In this document: piece by piece, positions 15,656 through 23,424 of the stretch
Position numbering within the stretch: position 1 is the first letter of the stretch
Layout: each line of letters starts with the position of its first letter
From: Holosporaceae bacterium
Lineage (GTDB): Bacteria > Pseudomonadota > Alphaproteobacteria > UBA3830
DNA length: 30,480 nt
Reading direction: 5' to 3'
Assembly (NCBI GenBank): GCA_031258475.1
Contig: JAIRMS010000032.1
Coordinates: 1 to 30,480 of the forward strand
Made by a program: the position numbers and the translations under genes
Notes under the pieces: model-generated
The model's database searches: none
What the model saw: only the letters and a program-made list of their open reading frames with translations
Told to the model about the DNA's origin: nothing

Positions 15656-16984
15656 ATGGCGAATACTATTTTTGAGCAGGGTTTTAATCTGGATACTTTT
15701 TCAAAGGCTTCGGATTTAAAAAAGAGATTGCTTTTTGCGATCCTTGCTCTTTTTGTTTATAGAATAGGCACATATGTTCCGCTTCCTGGATTGGATCCGG
15801 TGGCAATTGCTGATTTAGCCAATAGGCATCTAAGCGGTAGCGGTATTTTAGGTACGTTCAACCTGTTTTCCGGAGGAGCGCTGAGTCGTATGACTATTTT
15901 TGCTCTGAATTTAATGCCATATATATCTTCCAGCATTATTATACAGCTATTTACGATGGCTTCTCCTACCTTGGAGGCCCTGAAAAAAGAAGGCGAGAGC
16001 GGTCGGAGAAAGATTCATCAGTACACGAAATATCTAACCATCTTCATCGCTGGGTTTCAGGCCTATGGAATCAGTATCTTTTTGATGAACTCTCAGGGTA
16101 ATCCAGTAGTTATCGGAAAATTATTTCCGGTGATTGCGATTCCATCGCTGATTTGCGGGACATTGTTTTTGGTGTGGCTGGGGGAGCAGATAACTTCTCG
16201 GGGAATAGGCAATGGTTCTTCGTTATTGATTTTTTCAGGTATAGTGGCGAATATGCCCGCGAGCATTGCCAATATTTTTGAATTGGGTAGGGCAGGGGCT
16301 CTTTCTGTTTTTTCGGTGGTTATCATATTTGCTGTGGCGCTTGGAGTAATAGTTTTTGTTGTATATATGGAGCGAGCACAGCGACGCGTTTCCATTAGTT
16401 ATCCACAAAGACAGGCTATGATCGCCAAGGGAAGCAGCATGGAGGGGAATCATTTGCCCCTAAAAATCAACTCATCTGGAGTTATTCCGCCAATTTTTGC
16501 CTATTCTTTGTTGTCGATGCCATTGATGCTGGCAAATTTGGTGTCCAACTCTGATAATGAGATAATTAGATCGTTTATCTCCTTTTTTAGCAGGGGGGGA
16601 GCGTTGTTTTCTTTCATATTGATATTGCTGATAATATTTTTCTCGTTTTTCTACACTGCCATTGTTTTTAATCCAACGGAAACTGCGGATAATTTAAAAA
16701 AGGCAGGCGGATTTATTCCAGGAGTGCGTCCCGGTCAGGCTACAGCCGATTATTTGGATTATATTCTCACCAGATTAACGGCGGTCGGCGCGCTTTATAT
16801 GGCGTTTGTGTGCATATTGCCGGATATAATGAATGCGAAATTCGGTATTCATTTCATATTCGGTGGTACTGGTATTTTGATTATTGTGGGCGTCACCATG
16901 GATACAATTTCACAAATTTATACCCATATACTTTCTTATCAATATAGGGGTGTTCTGAAAAAGATGGAAAAAAAGCGCAAATGA
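15656..16984 (+). CDS. secY: preprotein translocase subunit SecY
   Basis: SecY is the channel of the general secretion system in the inner membrane, working with SecE, SecG and SecA. The 442-residue protein has the expected ten hydrophobic segments. Conserved pieces are YRIGTYVPLPGLDP near the first segment, LNLMPYISSSIIIQL, the cytoplasmic loop SYPQRQAMIAKGSS, and LKINSSGVIPPIFAYSLLS. The C-terminal loop carries GFIPGVRPGQATADYL. Its stop overlaps the adk start (ATGA). Both secreted orphan proteins in this window would depend on it. Confidence 0.98.
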   Translation: MANTIFEQGFNLDTFSKASDLKKRLLFAILALFVYRIGTYVPLPGLDPVAIADLANRHLSGSGILGTFNLFSGGALSRMTIFALNLMPYISSSIIIQLFTMASPTLEALKKEGESGRRKIHQYTKYLTIFIAGFQAYGISIFLMNSQGNPVVIGKLFPVIAIPSLICGTLFLVWLGEQITSRGIGNGSSLLIFSGIVANMPASIANIFELGRAGALSVFSVVIIFAVALGVIVFVVYMERAQRRVSISYPQRQAMIAKGSSMEGNHLPLKINSSGVIPPIFAYSLLSMPLMLANLVSNSDNEIIRSFISFFSRGGALFSFILILLIIFFSFFYTAIVFNPTETADNLKKAGGFIPGVRPGQATADYLDYILTRLTAVGALYMAFVCILPDIMNAKFGIHFIFGGTGILIIVGVTMDTISQIYTHILSYQYRGVLKKMEKKRK

Positions 16985-17661
16985 CTGGAACAATGACGGA
17001 AATGATAACAATATTGATCTTTATGGGGGCTCCAGGTTCTGGCAAAGGGACTGTGGCCCAGCATCTGAAAGAAAAATACGTGGTTAGTTGTTTTTCCACT
17101 GGAAATTTGTTAAGAAATGAAGTAAAAGAGAAGACTGCCATTGGTCGTAGAGTCGAAGGTATAATTGGAGTTGGCGGTTTGGTCGGCGACGATGTTGTAA
17201 ATGGAATCGTTGAAAAAAACATAGAGAAGGTTGCGGCGGGCGGAAAAGGTGTAGTAGTTATTCTTGATGGATATCCAAGAACAGAAGGCCAGGCCCGGGT
17301 GTTGGATGGTATGAAAGATGGAAAATTTAGGAATTCTATACACGTTATTGAGCTTGATGTCGACGCAGACGAGGTTGTCGCAAGGATATCCCAGCGACGT
17401 GTTTGCGCCAAATGCGGAAATACCTATGGCGCCATGGATAAAATAGAAATTTGTTCCTGTGGCGGCGAGTTGATAAAGAGAAAAGACGATGAAGAGGCGA
17501 CCGTTAGAAATAGGCTGAAGGAATATGAGAAAGCGACCCTTCCCCTTTCTGAATATTATTTTGATAGGATTGTTAAAATTAATGGAAAAGGGACAGTGGA
17601 AGAAGTCGTGAAGAGAGTAGATGACTATTTCGATGGTTTGGGAATAGAAAGAAGGAGATAA
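16981..17661 (+). CDS. adk: adenylate kinase, lid with four cysteines
   Basis: Adenylate kinase converts ATP plus AMP into two ADP and balances adenine nucleotides in the cytoplasm. The P-loop GAPGSGKGT is at 16-24, the AMP-binding STGNLLR at 39-45 (most relatives have STGD), and LDGYPRT at 95-101. The lid carries Cys142, Cys145, Cys158 and Cys160, implying the zinc-binding type, although the second pair is CxC and not the usual CxxC. The 226 residues include about 10 extra at the N-terminus; starts at Met5 or Met8 are possible. The ATGA overlap with secY favours the first. adk between secY and rpsM is the normal alphaproteobacterial order. Confidence 0.95.
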   Translation: MTGTMTEMITILIFMGAPGSGKGTVAQHLKEKYVVSCFSTGNLLRNEVKEKTAIGRRVEGIIGVGGLVGDDVVNGIVEKNIEKVAAGGKGVVVILDGYPRTEGQARVLDGMKDGKFRNSIHVIELDVDADEVVARISQRRVCAKCGNTYGAMDKIEICSCGGELIKRKDDEEATVRNRLKEYEKATLPLSEYYFDRIVKINGKGTVEEVVKRVDDYFDGLGIERRR

Positions 17662-17664
17662 TTT

Positions 17665-18042
17665 GTGGCTCGTATAGCTGGGGTTAATTTACCCGATAAG
17701 AAGCGTGTTGAGTTCGCTTTAAGGTACATCTATGGCATAGGGCCTGCTCGCGCCGGCGTTATTTGTCGTGAGCTGGGGATTCCCGATTCCAAAAGGATTT
17801 ATGAACTTTCCGAAGATGAAATGCTGAAAATACGCGAAATTATAGATCGCGATTATCAGGTGGAAGGGGATTTGAGGCGTGTAGTTACCATGAATATCAA
17901 AAGATTAATGGATCTTGGATGTTATCGTGGATTTAGGCATAGGAAGGGGCTTCCCGTTCATGGCCAAAGGACTCATACGAATGCACGTACTAGAAAAGGA
18001 AAAGCGAGAGCGATTCCTGGTAAGAAAAAAGTAACGAAATAA
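17665..18042 (+). CDS. rpsM: 30S ribosomal protein S13
   Basis: S13 lies at the top of the 30S head and makes intersubunit bridges. The 125-residue product starts with GTG and reads MARIAGVNLPDKKRVEFALR, the family start. It ends with the basic tail GLPVHGQRTHTNARTRKGKA. A good ribosome site (GAAGGAG) spans the end of adk. First gene of the alpha section. Confidence 0.97.
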   Translation: MARIAGVNLPDKKRVEFALRYIYGIGPARAGVICRELGIPDSKRIYELSEDEMLKIREIIDRDYQVEGDLRRVVTMNIKRLMDLGCYRGFRHRKGLPVHGQRTHTNARTRKGKARAIPGKKKVTK

Positions 18043-18053
18043 AGAGTGGTTTT

Positions 18054-18446
18054 ATGGCTTACAAGAAAACTCAAAAACTAAAGAAAAGAGACAAAAAAAA
18101 TATTGCTCATGGGGTTGTCCATATCAACGCGACTTTTAATAACACAATGATTACTATCGCGGATGCGCATGGAAATACGATTGTCTGGAGTTCCGCTGGT
18201 GGTTCGGGTTTTAAGGGATCTCGCAAGTCCACCGTATACGCGGCACAGATGGCCGCTGAAAAGGCCGCATCCAAAGCCATGGAGCATGGGATGAAAAGCA
18301 TCGATGTGGAAATTTTAGGACCTGGTTCTGGAAGAGAATCCGCTTTGAGAACTTTCCAGTCTATGGGATTGGTTGTTGGTTCAATAAAAGATGTTACACC
18401 TATTCCACACAACGGTTGTAGACCACCAAAGCGTCGCAGAGTTTAA
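18054..18446 (+). CDS. rpsK: 30S ribosomal protein S11
   Basis: S11 forms part of the platform of the small subunit near the E site. The 130-residue product shows GVVHINATFNNTMITIAD, GGSGFKGSRKSTVYAAQ and the invariant end PIPHNGCRPPKRRRV. Normal length and position before rpoA. Confidence 0.98.
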   Translation: MAYKKTQKLKKRDKKNIAHGVVHINATFNNTMITIADAHGNTIVWSSAGGSGFKGSRKSTVYAAQMAAEKAASKAMEHGMKSIDVEILGPGSGRESALRTFQSMGLVVGSIKDVTPIPHNGCRPPKRRRV

Positions 18447-18470
18447 TGTGGGAAACGAGGGGGTTTTATT

Positions 18471-19496
18471 GTGATTCAGAAACAATGGCAAGATCTGATT
18501 AAGCCTTATAAGCTTCAAATTGATGGCGTTGGCAGTGTTGGGAGCAAGCGCACGTCCACGGTGGTGGCTGAGCCACTTGAGCGTGGATTCGGCACGACTC
18601 TTGGTAATGCTTTGCGCAGGGTTTTACTGTCTTCCTTAAAAGGAGCAGCAGTTACTTCAATACGTATCGACGGTGTTTTGCATGAATTTTCTGCCATATC
18701 TGGAGTGGTGGAAGATGTCACGAACATAATCTTAAATGTAAAGTCCATGCCCCTGAGGATGGAAAGTGATACTCCTCTCAAGATGAAAATTAACGTTACG
18801 GGGCCCTGTGAAGTTACCGCCGGTATGTTTGAGATTGGCTCTGAAATAGTGGTGCTAGATCCAGGTCATCATATTTGTACTGTCGACGATGGATTTGCCT
18901 TTTCCATGGAGATGAGTGTTAGCGTTGGGCGCGGTTATGTTACCGCTTTGCAAAACAAGACAGAAAGCGCTCCGGTGGGAACTCTCTTTATCGATTCCAT
19001 ATTTAATCCTGTGAAAAAAGTCGCGTACAGAGTCGAAAATACCCGTGTTGGACAGATTACAGACTATGATAAACTGATAATGGACGTTGAGACGAACGGT
19101 TCTGTTTCTCCCGAAGACGCCGTCGCCATGTCCGCGAAAATATTGCAGGATCAACTCCAAAAATTCGTTAACTTCGAAGAAGAAACGGAATCAATGGAAG
19201 AAGAGACAGAGCAGAATTTGCCTTTCAACTCCAATCTATTGAGAAAAGTCGATGATCTGGAGTTATCGGTTCGCTCGATGAATTGTCTGAAAAATGATAA
19301 TATTGTTTATATCGGCGATCTGGTTAGAAAAACCGAAAATGAAATGTTGCGCACTCCTAATTTCGGTAGAAAATCATTGAATGAAATAAAAGAGGTTCTT
19401 CTGCAAATGGGGCTTTGTTTTGGAATGCAGATTTCCGGTTGGCCGATTGAAAATGTTGAAGATGTCACAAAAAAAACGCGCGATAATAAATTTTAA
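18471..19496 (+). CDS. rpoA: RNA polymerase alpha subunit
   Basis: Alpha forms the dimer on which beta and beta' assemble, and its C-terminal domain contacts UP elements and activators. The 341-residue protein starts with GTG. The N-terminal domain shows EPLERGFGTTLGNALRRVLL (34-53) and a typical dimer interface. An acidic linker (FEEETESMEEETE, about 235-247) joins it to the C-terminal domain. There the DNA-binding motif LELSVRSMNCLKN carries Arg268, equivalent to E. coli Arg265, and helix-hairpin-helix residues follow (TPNFGRKSLNEIKEVL). The 24-base gap after rpsK is the largest in the ribosomal block. Confidence 0.98.
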   Translation: MIQKQWQDLIKPYKLQIDGVGSVGSKRTSTVVAEPLERGFGTTLGNALRRVLLSSLKGAAVTSIRIDGVLHEFSAISGVVEDVTNIILNVKSMPLRMESDTPLKMKINVTGPCEVTAGMFEIGSEIVVLDPGHHICTVDDGFAFSMEMSVSVGRGYVTALQNKTESAPVGTLFIDSIFNPVKKVAYRVENTRVGQITDYDKLIMDVETNGSVSPEDAVAMSAKILQDQLQKFVNFEEETESMEEETEQNLPFNSNLLRKVDDLELSVRSMNCLKNDNIVYIGDLVRKTENEMLRTPNFGRKSLNEIKEVLLQMGLCFGMQISGWPIENVEDVTKKTRDNKF

Positions 19497-19508
19497 GGAG
19501 ATTCACAG

Positions 19509-19931
19509 ATGCGTCACAGAATTAGCGGTAGAAAATTCAACAGAAGAACTTCTCAGAGGGTAGCGCTGTTCAAAAGCCTTGCAAAGTCTCTGTTGCGATA
19601 TGAGCAGATTGTTACGACGCTTCCAAAGGCCAAAGATTTAAGGCCAGTTGTTGAAAAAATGATCACTTTGGGCAAAACTTCTTCCGTTGCTAATAGACGG
19701 AGTTTGTTCGCAAAATTGAGGGATAATGACCTGGTCTCCAAAGTGTTTGGTACTCTAGCAAGTCGATATTCTGATAGAAATGGTGGATACACTCGAATAG
19801 TGAAGTGCGGGTTCCGCAGTGGCGACATGGCTCCGATTGCGGTTATAGAATTATTGGATCGCGACGAGTCGGCGAAAATTTCTGTCCAGCAAAACACCGC
19901 GTCCACCGAAACCACGCCAGGCGTCGCATAA
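19509..19931 (+). CDS. rplQ: 50S ribosomal protein L17
   Basis: L17 sits near the tunnel exit on the back of the large subunit. The 140-residue product starts MRHRISGRKFNRRTSQRVAL and shows RYEQIVTTLPKAKDLRPVVE and GGYTRIVKCGFRSGDMAP. A short Ser/Thr-rich tail follows, which varies between species. It closes the alpha section, as in most bacteria. GGAGATTCAC precedes the start. Confidence 0.97.
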   Translation: MRHRISGRKFNRRTSQRVALFKSLAKSLLRYEQIVTTLPKAKDLRPVVEKMITLGKTSSVANRRSLFAKLRDNDLVSKVFGTLASRYSDRNGGYTRIVKCGFRSGDMAPIAVIELLDRDESAKISVQQNTASTETTPGVA

Positions 19932-20009
19932 AAAAACGCGCCGGAGTATTATGCCAAGCGCACGGCTAGCTGTTTTATGTAAAATTTACCCTTTGATTGC
20001 ACAATCTCT

Positions 20010-20065
20010 TGAAACTCAGCATTTTTACCTCATAATTAAAACGCTTGAGTTTCACTCTTTCTTTT
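20010..20065 (+). terminator. possible terminator of the ribosomal gene block
   Basis: TGAAACTCA at 20010-20018 pairs with TGAGTTTCA at 20046-20054, extended by GC pairs across a one-base bulge. The loop is about 23 bases, and a T-rich tract (CTCTTTCTTTTT) follows. The large loop makes it a weaker candidate than a classic terminator, but it is the first hairpin with a T tract after rplQ. Confidence 0.45.
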
Positions 20066-20240
20066 TAACTTTTCAAGCTCTTGCTACTTTCACAGAAGGT
20101 CTATTATATCTGAGAAATTTGCTCCCAAAAACACCATGCAGAAATATACAATTCCAAGCAGAAACGACGCCTTTTGGATTTGACAGACACTGGGTTCCAC
20201 ATACCTAGATGAGATTCTGTCCGCAAAAAAGTAGAGGCAT

Positions 20241-20276
20241 CGTCATTGCAAGGAGCAGAGCGACGTGGCAATCCAG
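20241..20276 (+). repeat. dispersed palindromic repeat (CGTCATTGC...GGCAATCCAG type)
   Basis: This 36-base segment begins CGTCATTGCAAGGAGC and ends GACGTGGCAATCCAG. ATTGC at 20245-20249 pairs with GCAAT at 20268-20272, and CGTC/GACG can pair as well. It closely resembles an intergenic repeat family (GTCATTGCGAGGAGCGAAG...) that I recall from many bacterial genomes, including obligate intracellular lineages. Only one copy is in this window. Confidence 0.6.
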
Positions 20277-20333
20277 AAAACGAAAATCGCATTTTCAACG
20301 TGATTCACGTATATGCCATGCCCTCCTTTGATT

Positions 20334-20358
20334 CGTCGCTTTGAGCGGCGGTTTTTTT
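20334..20358 (+). terminator. Rho-independent terminator
   Basis: CGTCGC (20334-20339) pairs with GCGGCG (20345-20350, one G-U pair) around a short loop and is followed by seven T. It sits between rplQ and the promoter of the glycyl-tRNA synthetase gene, so it would stop readthrough from the ribosomal block. Confidence 0.65.
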
Positions 20359-20388
20359 GAGCTTGTCAGAACGCGCGCTTTGTATAAT
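20358..20388 (+). promoter_or_regulatory. probable promoter of the glycyl-tRNA synthetase gene
   Basis: A perfect -10 box TATAAT lies at 20383-20388. The -35 is poor: TTGAGC at 20358-20363 is 19 bases away, and TTGTCA at 20363-20368 is only 14 bases away. The start would be near 20395, giving a very short leader before the ATG at 20414. Confidence 0.55.
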
Positions 20389-20413
20389 AATTTCGCAACT
20401 GAAGGATTTAGAA

Positions 20414-21895
20414 ATGAATACCATAGTATCGCTGTGTAAACGCAGAGGATTTATATTTCAATCGTCTGACATATACGGCGGAATGAATGGGTTCTGGGAT
20501 TATGGTCCCCGTGGCGTCGCTCTAAAGAATAATATCAGAGATGTCTGGTGGCACAGCGTCGTGGAGTGCCCTCCACTTGATAAAAATGGTAATCCACTTA
20601 GAATTTTCGGACTCGACAGCTCAATCATTCAAAATCCACTGGTTTGGGAGGCTTCTGGGCATGCTGGAAATTTCTCCGATCCAATGGTGGATTGCAGAAT
20701 CACAAAAATGCGATACAGAGCGGATCAATTAATCGCCTACGTTCCCGAAAATAGGGAAGGAAAATCGTTCGCATTCTTCGAAGATGAGGACGAAAAGACT
20801 ATCTCCAGTAAAATAAAAAAATGCGGCGGGGGAAAAATTGAAGATTTTTGCAGAGTTTCGTTCATAGATCTTGAAGTCTCGTCTTATAAAAATGTCGTCG
20901 CACCAGACACGACGGAAGTTGGAACGCTAACCGAGCCAAAGGCGTTCAATCTTATGTTTGAAACGCGAGTCGGCGCTGTTGTGGACGACAGTAATATCGC
21001 CTATCTGAGACCGGAAACCGCCCAGGGAATTTTCGTTAATTTCAAAAACATGCAGGATAGCATGAGAGCAAAAATTCCGTTTGGCGTAGCTCAAATAGGG
21101 AAAGCTTTCAGAAACGAAGTAACTCCTCGCAATTTCATCTTCAGATCGAGGGAATTCGAGCAGATGGAACTCGAATGGTTCTGCCATGAAAGCGAAGCCG
21201 CCTATTGGCAGGAGTTTTGGCTCGATCAGAGACTAAATTGGTGGAAAAGCCTGGGACTGAGCGCTGACAAAATCAACATCAGAAAGCATGGCAGAGACGA
21301 ACTGGCTCACTACGCGAAGGACGGCAACGGAACCGTAGACCTGGAATACAAATTCCCATTTTCCGGAGAGGGATTCAGCGAGTTGGAGGGGATTGCCCAC
21401 AGATGCGACTACGATTTATCCCAGCACCAAAAGGTCAGCGGAGTAAAACAGGAACACGTTGATCAATCCACGAATGCGAAATTTATTCCCCATGTGATCG
21501 AGCCGTCCTCCGGATTGACGAGGGCTGTGCTCGCCGTTTTATGCAATTCCTACGTCAGAGACGACGCTCATCCAAGTGGATTTTTTCTAAACTTCGCTCC
21601 AAAAATAGCGCCGGTAAAAGCCGCCATACTGCCTCTACAAGCGAACGATGAAATAGAGCTCATAGCAAAAAAAATATTCCTGGAATTGAGGAAAAAATAC
21701 GCAGTCGCCTACGAAGACAAGCAGAGCGTTGGGAAAAGATACGCAAAAAATGACGAGATCGGCACTCCATATTGCATAACCGTGGATTTCGACAGCATAA
21801 ACGGCGGCGACGTAACCGTGAGAGATAGGAACAGCATGCAGCAGGAGAGGGTTAACGTTTCGTTGCTGGACGCATATTTGCGTGACGCACTGTAG
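20414..21895 (+). CDS. glyQS: glycyl-tRNA synthetase, single-chain (alpha2) type
   Basis: This cytoplasmic enzyme attaches glycine to tRNA-Gly, using ATP. The 493-residue protein is the homodimeric class II form found in archaea, eukaryotes and some bacteria. Visible marks are CKRRGFIFQSSDIYGGMNGF and DYGPRGVALKNNI at the start, LDSSIIQNPLVWEASGH, the catalytic RPETAQGIFVNF, motif 2 around FRNEVTPRNFIFRSREFEQM, and the motif 3 region PHVIEPSSGLTRAVLAVL. The start at 20414 is chosen because AAGGA precedes it; an in-frame start at 20357 lies in the terminator and promoter. Most alphaproteobacteria use the unrelated alpha2-beta2 enzyme (glyQ plus glyS), so transfer from another phylum is likely. 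The zinc-like cysteines some relatives have after VDC are missing. Confidence 0.93.
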   Translation: MNTIVSLCKRRGFIFQSSDIYGGMNGFWDYGPRGVALKNNIRDVWWHSVVECPPLDKNGNPLRIFGLDSSIIQNPLVWEASGHAGNFSDPMVDCRITKMRYRADQLIAYVPENREGKSFAFFEDEDEKTISSKIKKCGGGKIEDFCRVSFIDLEVSSYKNVVAPDTTEVGTLTEPKAFNLMFETRVGAVVDDSNIAYLRPETAQGIFVNFKNMQDSMRAKIPFGVAQIGKAFRNEVTPRNFIFRSREFEQMELEWFCHESEAAYWQEFWLDQRLNWWKSLGLSADKINIRKHGRDELAHYAKDGNGTVDLEYKFPFSGEGFSELEGIAHRCDYDLSQHQKVSGVKQEHVDQSTNAKFIPHVIEPSSGLTRAVLAVLCNSYVRDDAHPSGFFLNFAPKIAPVKAAILPLQANDEIELIAKKIFLELRKKYAVAYEDKQSVGKRYAKNDEIGTPYCITVDFDSINGGDVTVRDRNSMQQERVNVSLLDAYLRDAL

Positions 21896-21990
21896 TAGTG
21901 CTTTTCAAGGCACTCTTAAAGACTACTAACGCAACAGGAGCGTTGACGTCGAAATTCTGGTTGAAGATCCAGCCGTCTTTGTTTTACCAC

Positions 21991-22920
21991 TCAATCTTCA
22001 AGATAGATCTGACCGGTGCCTGTTCCATAATCGCGCACGAATTGCATCCAAATTGCGAAAAACCTATTTCTGTACCCCTCGAAGCACTCAGCACCTTTAA
22101 ATCTGTTAACATTGCTGAGGAGTGTAATAATATACTGCTCTAGCCAAGTTGGACAATATTCCTTTAGCAGCGTGTAAAGTTTTACGGCCGTAGGAACCAA
22201 GGTTGCATGCTCTCCCTGCTGTAAAATTGTAAAAGCTCTTTCCAAATAGTCGGGAGTCAGATCAAATTCCGCGAGTAGGGCCGGTGACATCCGGCTCATG
22301 ATTTCCTGGAAATCGTTTCGAATAACGGAAACATTTGTCAGGTTTTCACCAAAAAGACTTTTAATTTCCGCTGTAGCTGGGGAATAGGCATCAAAGTATT
22401 GCAGCATAGTCCCCCAGTGACGTACGGTGAGCCCATCTAGTTTATGAACGTCGAAAGTGTGGCCTTCTTTTCTGCATATGGCGGAAAATTCTTGCAGCAG
22501 TTCGCCGATTAAAGGAGTCACATCTAGTCCACGTTTGAACGTCACACGACGCAGATGCGGTGCGACGATTTGCAGTCCCCCGTAATGAAGGCGCGCTCCC
22601 CGTGCATCCTCTTCCTCCTGCGCAGTTTTAGCAAGAGCAGCATCAATCAATTCTTGCGCAATCCTCGCGGATAATTCTTCTTCCTCAGCGGACAATGCGT
22701 ATATAAGTGCTGCAGCGGCCGAGACTGCTTCCGCATCTGTCTCATCCAAAAGCCGTTCGATTATCGTTGAAATATGTGTATTTGCTGCTGGTGTTATCTC
22801 ATCAAAACCACACAGGCGTTGTATGTAATGGCCCCTTATTCCGGTTGAATCGGGAATTCCATCCATTACTAAAACACCATGAACAAGCAAAAAAACACCT
22901 AAATACGATATTCTGCTCAT
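21991..22920 (-). CDS. putative secreted protein of unknown function
   Basis: This 309-residue protein matches no family I recognise. The N-terminus (MSRISYLGVFLLVHGVLVMDG) is a short signal-peptide-like hydrophobic stretch. The rest looks soluble and largely helical, with an acidic, Ala/Glu-rich helix at about 85-105 (AEEEELSARIAQELIDAALA) and scattered Trp, Tyr and Cys. No repeats or catalytic motif stand out. A ribosome site AAGGA lies 8-9 bases before the ATG, and a strong promoter precedes it. It is convergent with the glycyl-tRNA synthetase gene and downstream of rimI on the same strand, but independently promoted. Export by Sec is inferred from the N-terminus only. It is a candidate host-interaction protein or lineage-specific periplasmic factor. 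Confidence 0.75.
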   Translation of the reverse strand: MSRISYLGVFLLVHGVLVMDGIPDSTGIRGHYIQRLCGFDEITPAANTHISTIIERLLDETDAEAVSAAAALIYALSAEEEELSARIAQELIDAALAKTAQEEEDARGARLHYGGLQIVAPHLRRVTFKRGLDVTPLIGELLQEFSAICRKEGHTFDVHKLDGLTVRHWGTMLQYFDAYSPATAEIKSLFGENLTNVSVIRNDFQEIMSRMSPALLAEFDLTPDYLERAFTILQQGEHATLVPTAVKLYTLLKEYCPTWLEQYIITLLSNVNRFKGAECFEGYRNRFFAIWMQFVRDYGTGTGQIYLED

Positions 22921-22953
22921 AATTGCGCATCCTTCATGTATTTTGACGGATTT

Positions 22954-22981
22954 ATCATATACATTTTTTGCAAATGGTCAA
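22954..22981 (-). promoter_or_regulatory. promoter of the 309-residue secreted protein
   Basis: On the minus strand, TTGACC (22981-22976) is followed after 16 bases by TATGAT (22959-22954). The -35 overlaps the stop codon of rimI, so the secreted protein can be expressed apart from the dap operon. Hexamers and spacing nearly duplicate the promoter at 627-654 before the other secreted protein. Confidence 0.7.
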
Positions 22982-23424
22982 CAGTCCATAAAAATATTTT
23001 TGCACATAATTATTGCATTTTGGTAGTAACTTTTCCTTTGGTAATATTCTTTGCGCCGAGAAATTTCTTCATATCCTCGGCTTTCATATATTTTTCTGGC
23101 AACGACGTTATCCTCGGCGACTTCCAGAAAAATCTTACCGACGAGATGACGTTCAGCGTAGTGGTCAATTTGATCAATTAACGCCTTTCCTATTCCCTGA
23201 TTTCTAAATTCCTGAAGCACGCAAAAGGTGATGATCTCAATTTCATTGCAGACCATCTTGCAAAGCACAAATCCGTTGATCGTTTTATCTTTGTGAGCAA
23301 ATCCAAAAAAAACGTCGCTAGACAGCATCTCGCGAAAGCTTTTTGCGCTCCAGCTCTCATCGAAACAGCTCCCGTGGATTTTTTCGAGTGACTCCACGTC
23401 GTCCGTCGATAGCTCGATTAGCAT
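22978..23424 (-). CDS. rimI: GNAT N-acetyltransferase, RimI-like
   Basis: RimI acetylates the N-terminal alanine of ribosomal protein S18 using acetyl-CoA. The 148-residue product is a single GNAT domain. The acetyl-CoA loop appears as EFRNQGIGKALIDQ (motif A, about residues 71-84). The RimI-type end NVVARKIYESRGYEEISRRK is followed by a YYQ-containing region. The length fits RimI, but other GNAT enzymes are similar, so the substrate is inferred. It overlaps the end of dapE by 7 bases and is the last gene of the minus-strand operon. Confidence 0.85.
   Translation of the reverse strand: MLIELSTDDVESLEKIHGSCFDESWSAKSFREMLSSDVFFGFAHKDKTINGFVLCKMVCNEIEIITFCVLQEFRNQGIGKALIDQIDHYAERHLVGKIFLEVAEDNVVARKIYESRGYEEISRRKEYYQRKSYYQNAIIMCKNIFMDC

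Larger units (their letters stand above)
19932..20413 (+). other. intergenic stretch with hairpins and a palindromic repeat
   Basis: No gene is supported between rplQ and the glycyl-tRNA synthetase gene; an 85-codon frame at 19951-20208 has no ribosome site or recognisable product. The stretch holds a terminator-like hairpin (20010-20054), a short inverted repeat GACAGA/TCTGTC (about 20181-20221), a dispersed-type palindromic repeat (20241-20276), a second terminator (20334-20358) and the promoter of the next gene. Confidence 0.6.

Noticed and set aside
19951..20208. An 85-codon frame after rplQ
   Set aside because: It spans a terminator-like hairpin, has no ribosome site, and its composition is unlike the neighbouring genes.
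21898..22143. An 81-codon plus-strand frame after the glycyl-tRNA synthetase gene
   Set aside because: It overlaps the end of the 309-residue minus-strand gene and shows no domain or ribosome site.
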